A stretch of 46,174 nt of DNA from CAMCHP01 sp036835325 (GTDB lineage Bacteria; Bacteroidota; Bacteroidia; Flavobacteriales_D; Sanyastnellaceae): NCBI GenBank assembly GCA_036835325.1, contig DAITMF010000028.1, forward strand, positions 1-46,174, written 5' to 3'. A model generated the notes under the pieces. That model saw nothing but the letters and a program-made list of their open reading frames with translations. It searched no databases and was not told the origin of the DNA. Positions 34,558 through 44,113 of this stretch are shown one piece after another. Position 1 is the first letter of the stretch. The number at the start of each line of letters is the position of its first letter. The translations under genes were made by a program, and so were the position numbers.

Positions 34558-35934
34558 ATGAAGTCGATTCATATCCTTTTCGTTCTCTTTTTTCTCGGCT
34601 CCGCCGGATGGCTTCGTGCACAACCTGAAATCAATGCACAAGCACAAGGCGATGTCATTGACCGCATCGTTGGGGTGGTTGGTAACGAAATCATCTTGCT
34701 GAGCGACATCGAGAGCTCCCTCGTGCAGCAGCGTATGCAAGGAAGCGACCCCGATGGCAACTCGCGCTGCGAAATCGTTGATAACCTGTTGTTCGAGAAA
34801 CTCCTACTCAACCAAGCCAAAATCGACTCCTTGGTGGTTACTGAAGGCGAAATTCAATCGATGATTGAAGACCGTTTGAACTACTTTCTCTCGTTGTTCG
34901 GGTCAATCGAAGCCATGGAAAAAGAGTACGGCAAAACCATCGCCGAATGGAAAGCCGAATTCCATGACCCCATAAAAGACCAGCTGTTGATTCAGCAAAT
35001 GCAAGGCAAATTGAACCTCCAAGCAGAAGCCACACCGCGCGATGTTCAGCGTTTTGTAGAAGGCCTCCACCCTGATAGCTTGCCTCTGGTGAGTGAAGAA
35101 GTGCGCTACAGCCAAATCATCTTTCAACCCGAACCAAGCACCGTAGAGAAAGAAGCCTTGCGCCAAAAAGCCGACTCGGTTCGAAAATCGGTCGAAAGCG
35201 GAAAACTCACACTGGCCATTGCTGCCCTGCGCCATTCTGACGACCCAGGCTCAAAATACAAAGGCGGATGCTATGAAAACATCCCAAAGGGCGCGTTTGT
35301 CCCTGAATTCGAAAGCGCCGTTTACAACACACCAATCGGTGACCTTACGCCGGTGTTCGAATCAGACTTCGGCTACCATTTTGTGAAGGTGACTGATAAA
35401 AAAGCCGGCGGATTCAGCGCGTGCCACGTGCTCTTTAGCCCAAAAGTTAACGATGAAGACCTCATCCGAAGTGAACGCTTTCTAGATAGCTTGGCTCAAG
35501 TCATCCGCGATGATAGCTTAAGCTTTGAGCGCGCCGCCGTGATGCACTCTACCGACAAACAATCGCGTATGCAAGAGGGCAAAGTAGCCAACATGTACAC
35601 AGGCGGCATGAAGCACGCTGTTGACCAACTTGAACGCGACATTTTCCTGGTCTTAAATAAACTTGAAGTCGGCGAAGTGTCGGCTCCGGTTATGCGCGAA
35701 GACCCAGGGAAGGGCCCGTACTTTGTTGTTTTTCGCGTGGACGGACGAAGCGCGGCACACAAAGCCAACCTTCGCGATGATTACCTCATGTTCAAGAGCA
35801 TGGCCGAAGGCGAAATGCAACAGGCCTCGCTTGAAAAATGGATCACCAAGAAACTTAAAGACACCTACGTCCGTTTATCGGATGATTACTCAAACTGCAC
35901 ATTCACATTTCCATGGACGGGCGAAGACCTTTAG
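34558..35934 (+). CDS. SurA-like periplasmic peptidyl-prolyl isomerase
   Basis: A 458-residue exported chaperone. The signal peptide (1-22) ends GSAGWLRAQ. The SurA N-domain start VIDRIVGVVGNEIILLSDIESSL is clear (about 33-55), followed by the long helical chaperone region with YFLSLFGSIEAMEKEYGKTIAEWKAEF. Residues about 180-285 form a parvulin domain (VRYSQIIFQPEPS, SDDPGSKYKGGCYENIPKGAFVPEFESAVYNTPIGDLTPVFESDFGYHFVK in shorter pieces), and a second, weaker parvulin-like domain begins at FSACHVLFSPK. It should escort outer-membrane beta-barrels such as the PorG-like protein. It is 31 bases from moxR. Confidence 0.92.
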   Translation: MKSIHILFVLFFLGSAGWLRAQPEINAQAQGDVIDRIVGVVGNEIILLSDIESSLVQQRMQGSDPDGNSRCEIVDNLLFEKLLLNQAKIDSLVVTEGEIQSMIEDRLNYFLSLFGSIEAMEKEYGKTIAEWKAEFHDPIKDQLLIQQMQGKLNLQAEATPRDVQRFVEGLHPDSLPLVSEEVRYSQIIFQPEPSTVEKEALRQKADSVRKSVESGKLTLAIAALRHSDDPGSKYKGGCYENIPKGAFVPEFESAVYNTPIGDLTPVFESDFGYHFVKVTDKKAGGFSACHVLFSPKVNDEDLIRSERFLDSLAQVIRDDSLSFERAAVMHSTDKQSRMQEGKVANMYTGGMKHAVDQLERDIFLVLNKLEVGEVSAPVMREDPGKGPYFVVFRVDGRSAAHKANLRDDYLMFKSMAEGEMQQASLEKWITKKLKDTYVRLSDDYSNCTFTFPWTGEDL

Positions 35935-35965
35935 CCTTTCATGAAAACCACGATACGACGCTGAC

Positions 35966-36933
<968 letters not shown>

Positions 36934-36937
<4 letters not shown>

Positions 36938-37800
36938 ACGCGTTTGCTGTACATACGGTTTGGCAGGTTCAGTATCCACTCAGCATTGCTGTTGGGCAGA
37001 AACACCGTGTAAGCAAAAATCATTGCGATTCCGAAATCGGGAAGATTGAGCACCACCGCAATGCATCCGTGAAAGCTCACTGCCGCAATCAGCAGCGGAA
37101 TTCTGCAACGCTTAATCCAAATCAGCACAGGGAAGGCCGTTTGGTAGGCCAATCCCATGTAGGACAAGACGGTGAATATGAACCACTTTCCTGAAAGCAT
37201 CCCTCCCACGCCAAGCGCATCGTAGCGATCGAGCATAAGCGCGTAATATACGGCTGAACCATCCAACCACATGGCACCCGACCATTTGTATCCTGCTGCA
37301 ACCGCGTACACCAGCACAAGCTGAAGGCGCGCGGCTGCAAACGCCACATTCGAGACCAAACGCCGAGCCGGCGTGCGGGCATCCTCATCCATCCCCAAAG
37401 AAAAAAAGACAAAAAGGTGGAAGAGCAGCAACGACGCGTTGAACACGGGCATCGCGGCATAGTAAAGCATCAGTGAAACCCCAAACACAGCGAGTCGCAA
37501 CGCCCGGTTCCACCGTAAACCCAGGGCACACCACAGCGACGCCGCCAACATGAAGTAGTAGGCCGGCAGGGCAAATGCGCGCTCATGGTCAAGAATGGCT
37601 GTAGCATTTACGAGCAGTGAATCGGGCTGTTGCACCGGCTTCAGGAGCGAAGCCTCGCCCCAGATGAAACCACGAATCGGCCACAAATACAGGTAGTCAA
37701 CAAAGAGAAAAACGAAGATGCTGCGCACGAAGAGCCGCTGCGTGGCTGCGCTGTGGAGGCTTGAACTCCACCGTTCGGTGTACCGATCAATCGCGTTCAT
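36934..37800 (-). CDS. HTTM-domain integral membrane protein
   Basis: A 288-residue protein with about seven hydrophobic helices that looks like the HTTM domain (N-terminal membrane region of vitamin K-dependent gamma-carboxylase and its bacterial homologues). Supporting segments are LFVRSIFVFLFVDYLYLW, FALPAYYFMLAASLWCALGL, FNASLLLFHLFVFFSLG, and AAGYKWSGAMWLDGSAVYYAL. The carboxylase C-terminal domain is absent, so the protein is a short HTTM form. ATG 37800 is preferred; the frame runs back to 37935 within the upstream gene. It overlaps that gene by 14 bases, so the two are translationally coupled, and its stop overlaps the convergent moxR stop. Biochemical role unknown. Confidence 0.78.
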
Positions 37801-38389
37801 GCGGCAACGGCATTGCGGGCAGTTCAACAGTGGTATTCTCAGGTGCGGCTCCTCCTCCAAAAGGCGGAATGTGGGTGAGCACCAACCGAATCTGAATGCT
37901 ATCACCAGGCGATGCTCCGGAGAGCGCATGCACATTCATCGCGTACTGCACACAGCGTGAAAAAGTACCCGATTGCAGTGCCCGTTCGTTCATGGCTGCC
38001 AAATCAGGTCGATCACCGCACTCGACGCGGAGCGCATTCATTAAATAGGCCGCCAACTTATTGGTCATGTAATTGAGCTTTGGATGCCTTGGCAGCTGCT
38101 CGTGATTCAGCAGGTCGGTATAAGCGTCCCACTGGCCATTGCGCGCCATTCGGTAGTGCACCACAGGGTTGCAGGTAGGCACATCGGGGGCGAAGAGTTT
38201 CCAGCCTTGATGAAACAGTGGTTTCATGTAATTCGACACCCGGTGCTTGATGCGTGCATCAACAGGAATGTCGTCGACCGTATAAATCACCGTGGCCGCA
38301 AAGTGCAGCACAAACAGCACTGCCAGAATCAGAGCTAACCACCTAAGTTTGGCAGAAGGCGTTGTGGAAGGATTGGAAGCGTGTGGCAT
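37787..38389 (-). CDS. Single-pass membrane protein, DUF5819-like partner of HTTM
   Basis: A 200-residue protein with one N-terminal transmembrane segment (about 17-37, LALILAVLFVLHFAATVIYTV) and an extracytoplasmic C-terminal part. HQGWKLFAPDVPTCNPVVHYR (about 60-80) resembles the W-x-LFAPDP motif of DUF5819-type proteins, which are recurrently paired with HTTM proteins. Two cysteines near 120 and 148 could form a disulfide. It is transcribed with the HTTM gene (14-base overlap) from the divergent spacer shared with fumarylacetoacetase. Family assignment is from memory of the motif; function is unknown. Confidence 0.68.
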   Translation of the reverse strand: MPHASNPSTTPSAKLRWLALILAVLFVLHFAATVIYTVDDIPVDARIKHRVSNYMKPLFHQGWKLFAPDVPTCNPVVHYRMARNGQWDAYTDLLNHEQLPRHPKLNYMTNKLAAYLMNALRVECGDRPDLAAMNERALQSGTFSRCVQYAMNVHALSGASPGDSIQIRLVLTHIPPFGGGAAPENTTVELPAMPLPHERD

Positions 38390-38395
38390 CGTCGA

Positions 38396-38403
38396 CCAAG
38401 ATA
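38396..38403 (-). promoter_or_regulatory. -7-like element for the DUF5819/HTTM unit
   Basis: On the minus strand this reads TATCTTGG, one mismatch from TAnnTTTG, six bases before the start at 38389. It is tentative. Confidence 0.3.
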
Positions 38404-38439
38404 AGCTTCCTACAGTAAGGGCTACACAGTGCCATTTAT

Positions 38440-38447
38440 TAACTTTG
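38440..38447 (+). promoter_or_regulatory. -7 element for fumarylacetoacetase
   Basis: TAACTTTG, a perfect TAnnTTTG, 20 bases before ATG 38468. It argues against the earlier GTG start at 38429, which would lie upstream of the transcript. No -33 TTG at the normal distance. Confidence 0.5.
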
Positions 38448-38467
38448 CAAGAGAACCCTATTCGCAG

Positions 38468-39742
38468 ATGATCGCAGCCAACGACCCCAAGTTAACGTCA
38501 TGGATTGACGTAGCCCCCAACAGTGACTTCCCCATCCAGAACTTGCCGTTTGGCGTATTTTCGATTGGGAAGGAACAGCCGCGGATTGGCGTCGCCATCG
38601 GCGACTACATCGTTGACCTCAACACCTTGCATGTTTTGGGGTACCTTGAGAACTTGCCCTTTGAGGCGGCCGATTTTGCCGCACCGAGTTTGAATCGCAT
38701 CCTTCAAAAAGGAAAGAAAGGCACACGTGATCTGCGCAACCGACTGAGCAAACTGCTGCGTTCTGACGTTCCCGATTTGCGCAACAAAGAGCACCATGTG
38801 AAGCAGGTTCTAGTGCCCATGCAGGAGGCGACCTTGTACCTCCCCGTTGAGGTGGGTGATTACACCGATTTTTATTCGAGCATTGAGCACGCCACCAATG
38901 TGGGGAAAATGTTCCGCGACCCGGCCAACGCGCTTTTGCCCAACTGGAAGCACCTGCCGGTGGGCTACCATGGCCGAGCATCATCGATTGTGGTGTCGGG
39001 TACGCCTGTGCATCGGCCAAAAGGCCAGATGGTTCTTACTGAAGGCGAAGCGCCTGTGTTTGGTCCGTCACGCCTCCTCGACTTTGAGCTTGAAATGGCG
39101 TTCATTACCTATCCCGGTAAACCGTTGGGCGAGTCAATCAGCACCGACGAGGCTGAAGACTTCATTTTCGGCATGGTGCTGTTCAACGATTGGAGCGCAC
39201 GCGACATACAAAAGTGGGAGTATGTACCCTTGGGCCCGTTTCTGGCCAAAAATTTCGCCAGCAGCATGTCGCCTTGGGTGGTGACCTTAGACGCTTTGGA
39301 AACCTTTAAAGTCGCCGGTCCGACGCAAGACCCTGCTGTTTTGCCGTACCTCACATACACCGGAGAGCGCAATTACGACATCGCGCTCGACGTTTTCATC
39401 AAACCCGCTGAAGGTCATGAAGAGGCACGGGTATGCCGGTCAAACTTCAAGTACATGTACTGGAACATGTGCCAGCAGCTTGCCCACCACACCATTGGCG
39501 GGTGCAATATTCGCGGTGGTGACGTGCTCGCAAGCGGTACGATTTCGGGGATGGATGAGCAGAGCTATGGCTCGATGCTCGAACTTTCGTGGAAAGGAAC
39601 CCGACCGGTGCAACTTGGAAACGGAATTGAACGTAAATTCATCCAAGATGGCGATGAAGTCATCTTCCGCGGACACGCCGAGCGCAACGGCGTGCGCGTA
39701 GGATTTGGAGAAGTGCGCTCGACCCTATTACCTGCCCGCTAA
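38468..39742 (+). CDS. fahA: Fumarylacetoacetase
   Basis: A 424-residue enzyme that splits fumarylacetoacetate into fumarate and acetoacetate, the last step of tyrosine degradation. Family marks are SWIDVAPNSDFPIQNLPFGVF at the N-terminus, VGDYTDFYSSIEHATNVGKMFRD (the His of this segment is the catalytic base), LPVGYHGRASSIVVSGTPV, LDFELEMAF, FGMVLFNDWSARDIQKWEY with the metal and substrate contacts, and GCNIRGGDVLASGTISG. Length matches eukaryotic and bacterial FAH (about 420). The remaining tyrosine degradation genes are not in the window. The stop overlaps the Rel start by one base (TAATG), so the two may be co-translated. Confidence 0.97.
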   Translation: MIAANDPKLTSWIDVAPNSDFPIQNLPFGVFSIGKEQPRIGVAIGDYIVDLNTLHVLGYLENLPFEAADFAAPSLNRILQKGKKGTRDLRNRLSKLLRSDVPDLRNKEHHVKQVLVPMQEATLYLPVEVGDYTDFYSSIEHATNVGKMFRDPANALLPNWKHLPVGYHGRASSIVVSGTPVHRPKGQMVLTEGEAPVFGPSRLLDFELEMAFITYPGKPLGESISTDEAEDFIFGMVLFNDWSARDIQKWEYVPLGPFLAKNFASSMSPWVVTLDALETFKVAGPTQDPAVLPYLTYTGERNYDIALDVFIKPAEGHEEARVCRSNFKYMYWNMCQQLAHHTIGGCNIRGGDVLASGTISGMDEQSYGSMLELSWKGTRPVQLGNGIERKFIQDGDEVIFRGHAERNGVRVGFGEVRSTLLPAR

Positions 39743-41961
39743 TGAACGCCACCCTAGCGATCGACGAAGAAGAAGAAAAACGGGAAATTCTGCGGCGCTA
39801 CCGCGGGTTGCTCCGTGCTGCTGAACGGTCAAAGACATCGGCTGACCGCAAGCGCATCCGCAAAGCGTTTGACCTCGCATTGGAGGCCCACAAGCACATG
39901 CGGCGCAAATCGGGCGAGCCGTACATCTACCATCCGATTGCGGTGGCGCGCATTTGTGCCGAAGAGCTCGGACTTGACACCACTTCGGTGGTGTGTGCTC
40001 TCTTGCACGACACGGTTGAAGACACTGAAATTTCGCTTGATGACATCGGCACGCTGTTCGGTGAGAAGGAGCGCATGATCATCGATGGGCTGACCAAAAT
40101 TTCGGGTGTTTTCGATCACGCCACATCCGCGCAAGCGGAGAATTTTAGAAAAATGTTGCTCACCCTGAGTGACGACATTCGGGTAATCCTGATCAAGCTC
40201 GCCGACCGTTTGCACAACATGCGAACGCTTGACCACATGAAGCATGAGAAGCAGCAGAAAATTGCTTCAGAAACAATGTTCATGTACGCGCCGCTCGCGC
40301 ATCGCCTCGGCCTGTATAACATCAAAACCGAGCTCGAAGACCTCGCACTGAAGTACAAAGAGCCTGAACAGTACGAAGAAATCACCTCAAAGCTCACCAA
40401 AACCAAGGCTGTACGTACGCGCTTCATCAACAAGTTTATCTTCCCTATCGGCAAAGCCCTTGAGAACGAAGGCTTCAACTTCGAAATCAAAGGCCGCACC
40501 AAGAGTGTGTACTCGATTTGGAACAAGATGCACAAGAAGCGGGTGAAGTTTGAAGACATTTACGATGTTTTCGCCATCCGAATCATCATTGATGTGCCCA
40601 TTGAACAAGAGAAAGCCGAAGCATGGCGGGTTTACTCGGTGGTGACTGATTTTTACCAGCCCAACCCTGACCGACTGCGTGACTGGATATCGATTCCAAA
40701 AGCCAACGGCTACGAATCGTTGCACACGACCGTAATGAGTCCGACCGGCAAATGGGTCGAAGTGCAGATTCGCACCCGTCGGATGGACAATGTTGCCGAG
40801 AAAGGTTTTGCCGCGCATTGGCGGTACAAAGGCGGTTCATCGAACGGTGAAAACAACCTTGACCGCTGGCTGGCGCAAATACGCGAAGTACTCGAGAGCA
40901 CCGATGACGATGCACTATCGTTCATTGACGACTTCAAGCTCAACCTGTTCAGTGAAGAAATTTACATCTTCACGCCAAACGGAGACCTCCGCACCTTACC
41001 GAAAGGTGCAACTGCGTTGGATTTTGCCTTCAGTATTCACTCGCAGGTAGGAGCGCAATGCATTGGCGCTAAAGTGAACCAACGCCTTGTGCCGCTAAGC
41101 CATGTTTTGCGAAGTGGCGATCAGGTTGAGATTATTCTCTCAAAGAAACAGCGACCGAAAGAAGACTGGCTCAATTATGTCATCACGGCGCGAGCACGTC
41201 AGAAAATCAAGCAGGTGCTCAAAGAAGAGCGCAAGAAAATCGCCGCAGAAGGGAAGGAAATCCTCCGAAGGAAATTCAAGAGTCTTGGCGTCAGTTTCTT
41301 GAGCGTGAACATCACCGAGCTTGAGAAGCATTACGACGTTGAATCGGCCACTGAGTTGTACTACCAGATTGCCCGCGGCAAGATTGACATTAAAAAGCTG
41401 AGAGGCTACACCATTGACAACGGGCGCATTTCATTTGCGCGTGTTGGGTCAGTGCTGCATGAGCAAGCAGCGCCTATCATTGCTCCGGTTCCGGGCAAGC
41501 GCGATGCACTGCTTATTGGCGACGAACAGCAACAGCTTGACTACGCCCTTGCGCCCTGCTGCAACCCGATACCGGGCGACGACGTGTTTGGTTTTGTTAC
41601 CTCGCAAGGCGAGATCAAGATTCACCGAGAGAACTGTCCGAACGCGACCCAATTGCTCGGCAACTATGCCTACCGGGTGATCAAGGCGCGGTGGGCCAGC
41701 CGTGAGTTGGTGCAGTTTGAAGTGACCGTTTTGTTCTCGGGCATTGACGACGTGGGCTTGGTGAACCAAATCACGAGCATCATTTCGGCCGACATGAACG
41801 TGAACATGCGTGCGATTAGTTTTGAGTCGAACGACGGCATTTTCGAAGGTCAGGTGAGGGTTCAGGTGCACGACACAGAACACCTCAACACCTTGATTCA
41901 GAAGCTGCGCAACGTTGAGGGGGTGCTCACTGTTGAGCGCGCCGGAAACAGTTTGCTTTAG
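39742..41961 (+). CDS. Bifunctional (p)ppGpp synthase/hydrolase (Rel/SpoT)
   Basis: A 739-residue long RSH protein that makes and degrades the alarmone (p)ppGpp. The HD hydrolase domain retains its metal-site motif (His64 in YIYHPIAVA; HDTVEDTE at 89-96 with His89, Asp90, Glu93 and Asp94; LADRLHNMRTL at 153-163). The synthetase domain (about 240-360) has GRTKSVYSIWNKM, a basic KKRVKFEDIYDVFAIRI loop and IPKANGYESLHTTV. The TGS domain (about 410-470) includes IYIFTPNGDLRTLPKGATALDFAF, and a C-terminal ACT domain ends the protein. Both active sites look intact, so it is probably the main stringent-response enzyme. It is followed 58 bases later by a Fur-family gene with its own promoter. Confidence 0.97.
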   Translation: MNATLAIDEEEEKREILRRYRGLLRAAERSKTSADRKRIRKAFDLALEAHKHMRRKSGEPYIYHPIAVARICAEELGLDTTSVVCALLHDTVEDTEISLDDIGTLFGEKERMIIDGLTKISGVFDHATSAQAENFRKMLLTLSDDIRVILIKLADRLHNMRTLDHMKHEKQQKIASETMFMYAPLAHRLGLYNIKTELEDLALKYKEPEQYEEITSKLTKTKAVRTRFINKFIFPIGKALENEGFNFEIKGRTKSVYSIWNKMHKKRVKFEDIYDVFAIRIIIDVPIEQEKAEAWRVYSVVTDFYQPNPDRLRDWISIPKANGYESLHTTVMSPTGKWVEVQIRTRRMDNVAEKGFAAHWRYKGGSSNGENNLDRWLAQIREVLESTDDDALSFIDDFKLNLFSEEIYIFTPNGDLRTLPKGATALDFAFSIHSQVGAQCIGAKVNQRLVPLSHVLRSGDQVEIILSKKQRPKEDWLNYVITARARQKIKQVLKEERKKIAAEGKEILRRKFKSLGVSFLSVNITELEKHYDVESATELYYQIARGKIDIKKLRGYTIDNGRISFARVGSVLHEQAAPIIAPVPGKRDALLIGDEQQQLDYALAPCCNPIPGDDVFGFVTSQGEIKIHRENCPNATQLLGNYAYRVIKARWASRELVQFEVTVLFSGIDDVGLVNQITSIISADMNVNMRAISFESNDGIFEGQVRVQVHDTEHLNTLIQKLRNVEGVLTVERAGNSLL

Positions 41962-41994
41962 GCGATTTACACGCCTGCAATCCAACGAAAAGCG

Positions 41995-42002
41995 TACCTT
42001 TG
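41995..42002 (+). promoter_or_regulatory. -7 element for the fur-STAS-purA unit
   Basis: TACCTTTG, a perfect TAnnTTTG, 17 bases before ATG 42020. A small hairpin AGGCG/CGCCT lies between the rel stop and this element. Confidence 0.5.
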
Positions 42003-42019
42003 CTCTTTCGTGCAAAGCG

Positions 42020-42481
42020 ATGGCAAAGAACGAAGAGGTTCAAGATAAAGTACGTGCGCTTTTCGCGGAGTTTCTCGAGGCCAATGGCCACCGAAAAACC
42101 CCCGAGCGCTTCGCCATACTCCGCGAGATTTACGCATTCGAAGGTCATTTCGACATCGAATCGCTGTACGTGCACATGAAAAACGAGAACTACCGGGTGT
42201 CACGTGCCACCTTGTACAACACCATTGAATTGCTCTTGCAGTGCAATTTGGTGCGCAAGCACCAATTCGGCAAGAACCTCGCTCAGTTCGAGAAGGCGCA
42301 TCAAAACCACCAGCACGATCACATCATATTGTCTGAAACGGGCGAAGTGCTTGAGTTCTGTGACCCCCGCATTCAGCAAATCAAAAGCACCTTGGAAGAG
42401 ATTTTCGGCATCGAAATTCTGCATCATTCGCTCAACTTCTATGCACGCCGAAACACCGAAGCGCATGAGTCTGACCGTTGA
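42020..42481 (+). CDS. Fur-family transcriptional regulator
   Basis: A 153-residue metal-dependent repressor of the Fur/Zur/PerR superfamily. The winged helix shows TPERFAILREIYAFEGHFDIESLY and RVSRATLYNTIELLLQCNLVRK (59-80, recognition helix), and the regulatory domain has QHDHIILSETGEVLEFCDPRI. There is no CxxC pair: only Cys75 and Cys114 are present, so the structural zinc site of classic Fur is missing. Sensed metal is therefore unclear. The frame runs back into rel, but ATG 42020 follows the promoter element and gives the usual length. The STAS gene starts inside its last codons. In Bacteroidota a rel-fur-purA order is recurrent (recalled). Confidence 0.92.
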   Translation: MAKNEEVQDKVRALFAEFLEANGHRKTPERFAILREIYAFEGHFDIESLYVHMKNENYRVSRATLYNTIELLLQCNLVRKHQFGKNLAQFEKAHQNHQHDHIILSETGEVLEFCDPRIQQIKSTLEEIFGIEILHHSLNFYARRNTEAHESDR

Positions 42482-42821
42482 TACCTCTACCGAAACCGGG
42501 TGCTGCATTTTTCGTCTGGCTGGCCGGTTCATTGAAACCAACAACGACAGTTCACTCATTGACGCAGCCGAGAGCGCATGCACCGATGGATGCCGCAAAT
42601 TTGTGGTCGACCTCAGCGCACTCACGCACATGAACAGCAGCGGAATAAACCTGCTGGTAAAAACCATCAAGCGTATCAACCATGACGAAGGCCGTGTTAT
42701 TTTCGCGGCTGTGCCGCCTAACATCAACGAATTGTTGGGCGTTATAAAGTTGAACGCTGTACTTGAAATCAAACCGTCGGTTGAAGACGGTATCAATGCC
42801 CTCCAGAATCATGAAAGTTGA
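42465..42821 (+). CDS. STAS-domain protein (anti-sigma factor antagonist-like)
   Basis: A 118-residue protein consisting of one STAS domain. The core FVVDLSALTHMNSSGINLLVKTIKRI matches the anti-anti-sigma fold, with NSSG at the position where SpoIIAA-type proteins carry the phosphorylatable serine. No partner kinase or sigma factor gene is seen nearby, so a classical partner-switch cannot be assigned; in Gram-negative bacteria lone STAS proteins also take part in lipid transport or stress control. It is embedded between fur (17-base overlap) and purA (11-base overlap), so it must be co-expressed with them. Confidence 0.85.
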   Translation: MSLTVDTSTETGCCIFRLAGRFIETNNDSSLIDAAESACTDGCRKFVVDLSALTHMNSSGINLLVKTIKRINHDEGRVIFAAVPPNINELLGVIKLNAVLEIKPSVEDGINALQNHES

Positions 42822-44094
42822 CATCCTGCTCGGGCTCCAATGGGGCGATGAAGGCAAAGGTAAAATCGTTGACGTTATTACGCCGCACTACAGCATCATT
42901 GCGCGTTTTCAAGGTGGCCCAAATGCCGGCCATACACTTGAGTTTGACGGCAAGAAGTACGTTTTGCACACCATTCCTTCGGGTATTTTCCACACCGACA
43001 AACAAAACGTAGTCGGAAACGGCGTGGTGATTGACCCGGTGATTTTCCGCCGCGAGGTAAGCGCACTCATCGAACAAGGCGTTGATGTTCATCGCCATCT
43101 GTTGATTTCGCGCAAGGCGCACCTCATCCTTCCATCCCATCGCCTCCTCGATGCGGCTTCAGAGCAAGAAAAAGGCAAAAACAAAATTGGCTCAACCCTG
43201 AAAGGTATTGGGCCTACTTACATGGACAAAACCGGTCGCAACGGTCTTCGCGTAGGCGATGCACTCGGCGATCACTTTGACGATAAGTACCAAGCGCTGC
43301 GCCAGAAGCACATCAAATTGCTCAATCATTTCCCCGATTTCAGCTACGACCTCGAATCGATGGAAGCTGAATGGATGGATAGCATCGCCTTCCTCCGCAC
43401 CTTGCGCTTCATTGACAGCGAGCACTACCTGAACACTGCACTGGTTAAAGGTGAACGCATACTCGCCGAAGGTGCGCAAGGCTCATTGCTCGACATTGAC
43501 TTTGGTTCGTACCCGTTTGTTACTTCGTCAAATACCGTTGCAGCCGGAGCTTGCACAGGACTTGGCATTGCGCCCAACCGCATTGGCGATGTATTTGGCA
43601 TCTTCAAAGCCTACTGCACCCGGGTTGGTTCAGGCCCCTTCCCCACCGAACTCGACAATGAGATTGGCGAAGAACTGCGCCGCATCGGTCATGAATTTGG
43701 AGCCACCACCGGACGGCCACGCCGCTGCGGATGGCTTGACCTGCCGGCCCTCAAGTACGCCATCATGATCAACGGTGTCACAAAATTGATCATGACCAAA
43801 GCCGATGTGCTCAGTGCGTTCAGCGAAATCAAAGTGTGCACCCACTACCGCTACAAAGGCGAAACCATTGATTACATGCCCTACTCGGTTGATGATGGTG
43901 AAGTTGAACCGGTCTACATCACCCTGCCCGGCTGGGGCCATGACCTTACAGGCATGCGTTCGATGGACGAGCTGCCTTCTGCATTGCACGACTACATCGC
44001 CTACATCGAACGTGAGCTCGGCGTACCCATTGCCGTTGTATCGGTAGGCCCTGACCGCACACAAACCATTGTCCGCTCGCGCGTTACGGCCTGA
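42811..44094 (+). CDS. purA: Adenylosuccinate synthetase
   Basis: A 427-residue enzyme joining IMP and aspartate with GTP to give adenylosuccinate, the first step from IMP to AMP. GLQWGDEGKGKIVD holds the catalytic Asp and P-loop; NAGHT, IGSTLKGIGPTYMDK, QGSLLDIDFGSYPFVTSSNT, RVGSGPFPTE and TTGRPRRCGWLD are all canonical. ATG 42811 gives the standard length; the longer frame from 42763 lies within the STAS gene. With guaB at 30.2 kb the window holds both IMP branch points. PurA is inhibited by ppGpp in well-studied bacteria, which makes co-location with rel noteworthy. Confidence 0.98.
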   Translation: MKVDILLGLQWGDEGKGKIVDVITPHYSIIARFQGGPNAGHTLEFDGKKYVLHTIPSGIFHTDKQNVVGNGVVIDPVIFRREVSALIEQGVDVHRHLLISRKAHLILPSHRLLDAASEQEKGKNKIGSTLKGIGPTYMDKTGRNGLRVGDALGDHFDDKYQALRQKHIKLLNHFPDFSYDLESMEAEWMDSIAFLRTLRFIDSEHYLNTALVKGERILAEGAQGSLLDIDFGSYPFVTSSNTVAAGACTGLGIAPNRIGDVFGIFKAYCTRVGSGPFPTELDNEIGEELRRIGHEFGATTGRPRRCGWLDLPALKYAIMINGVTKLIMTKADVLSAFSEIKVCTHYRYKGETIDYMPYSVDDGEVEPVYITLPGWGHDLTGMRSMDELPSALHDYIAYIERELGVPIAVVSVGPDRTQTIVRSRVTA

Positions 44095-44113
44095 TTCTTG
44101 CAAGCACACCGCT

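Noticed and set aside
38429..38467. A GTG-initiated extension of fumarylacetoacetase
   Set aside because: It would start upstream of a perfect -7 element, and the family start fits ATG 38468.
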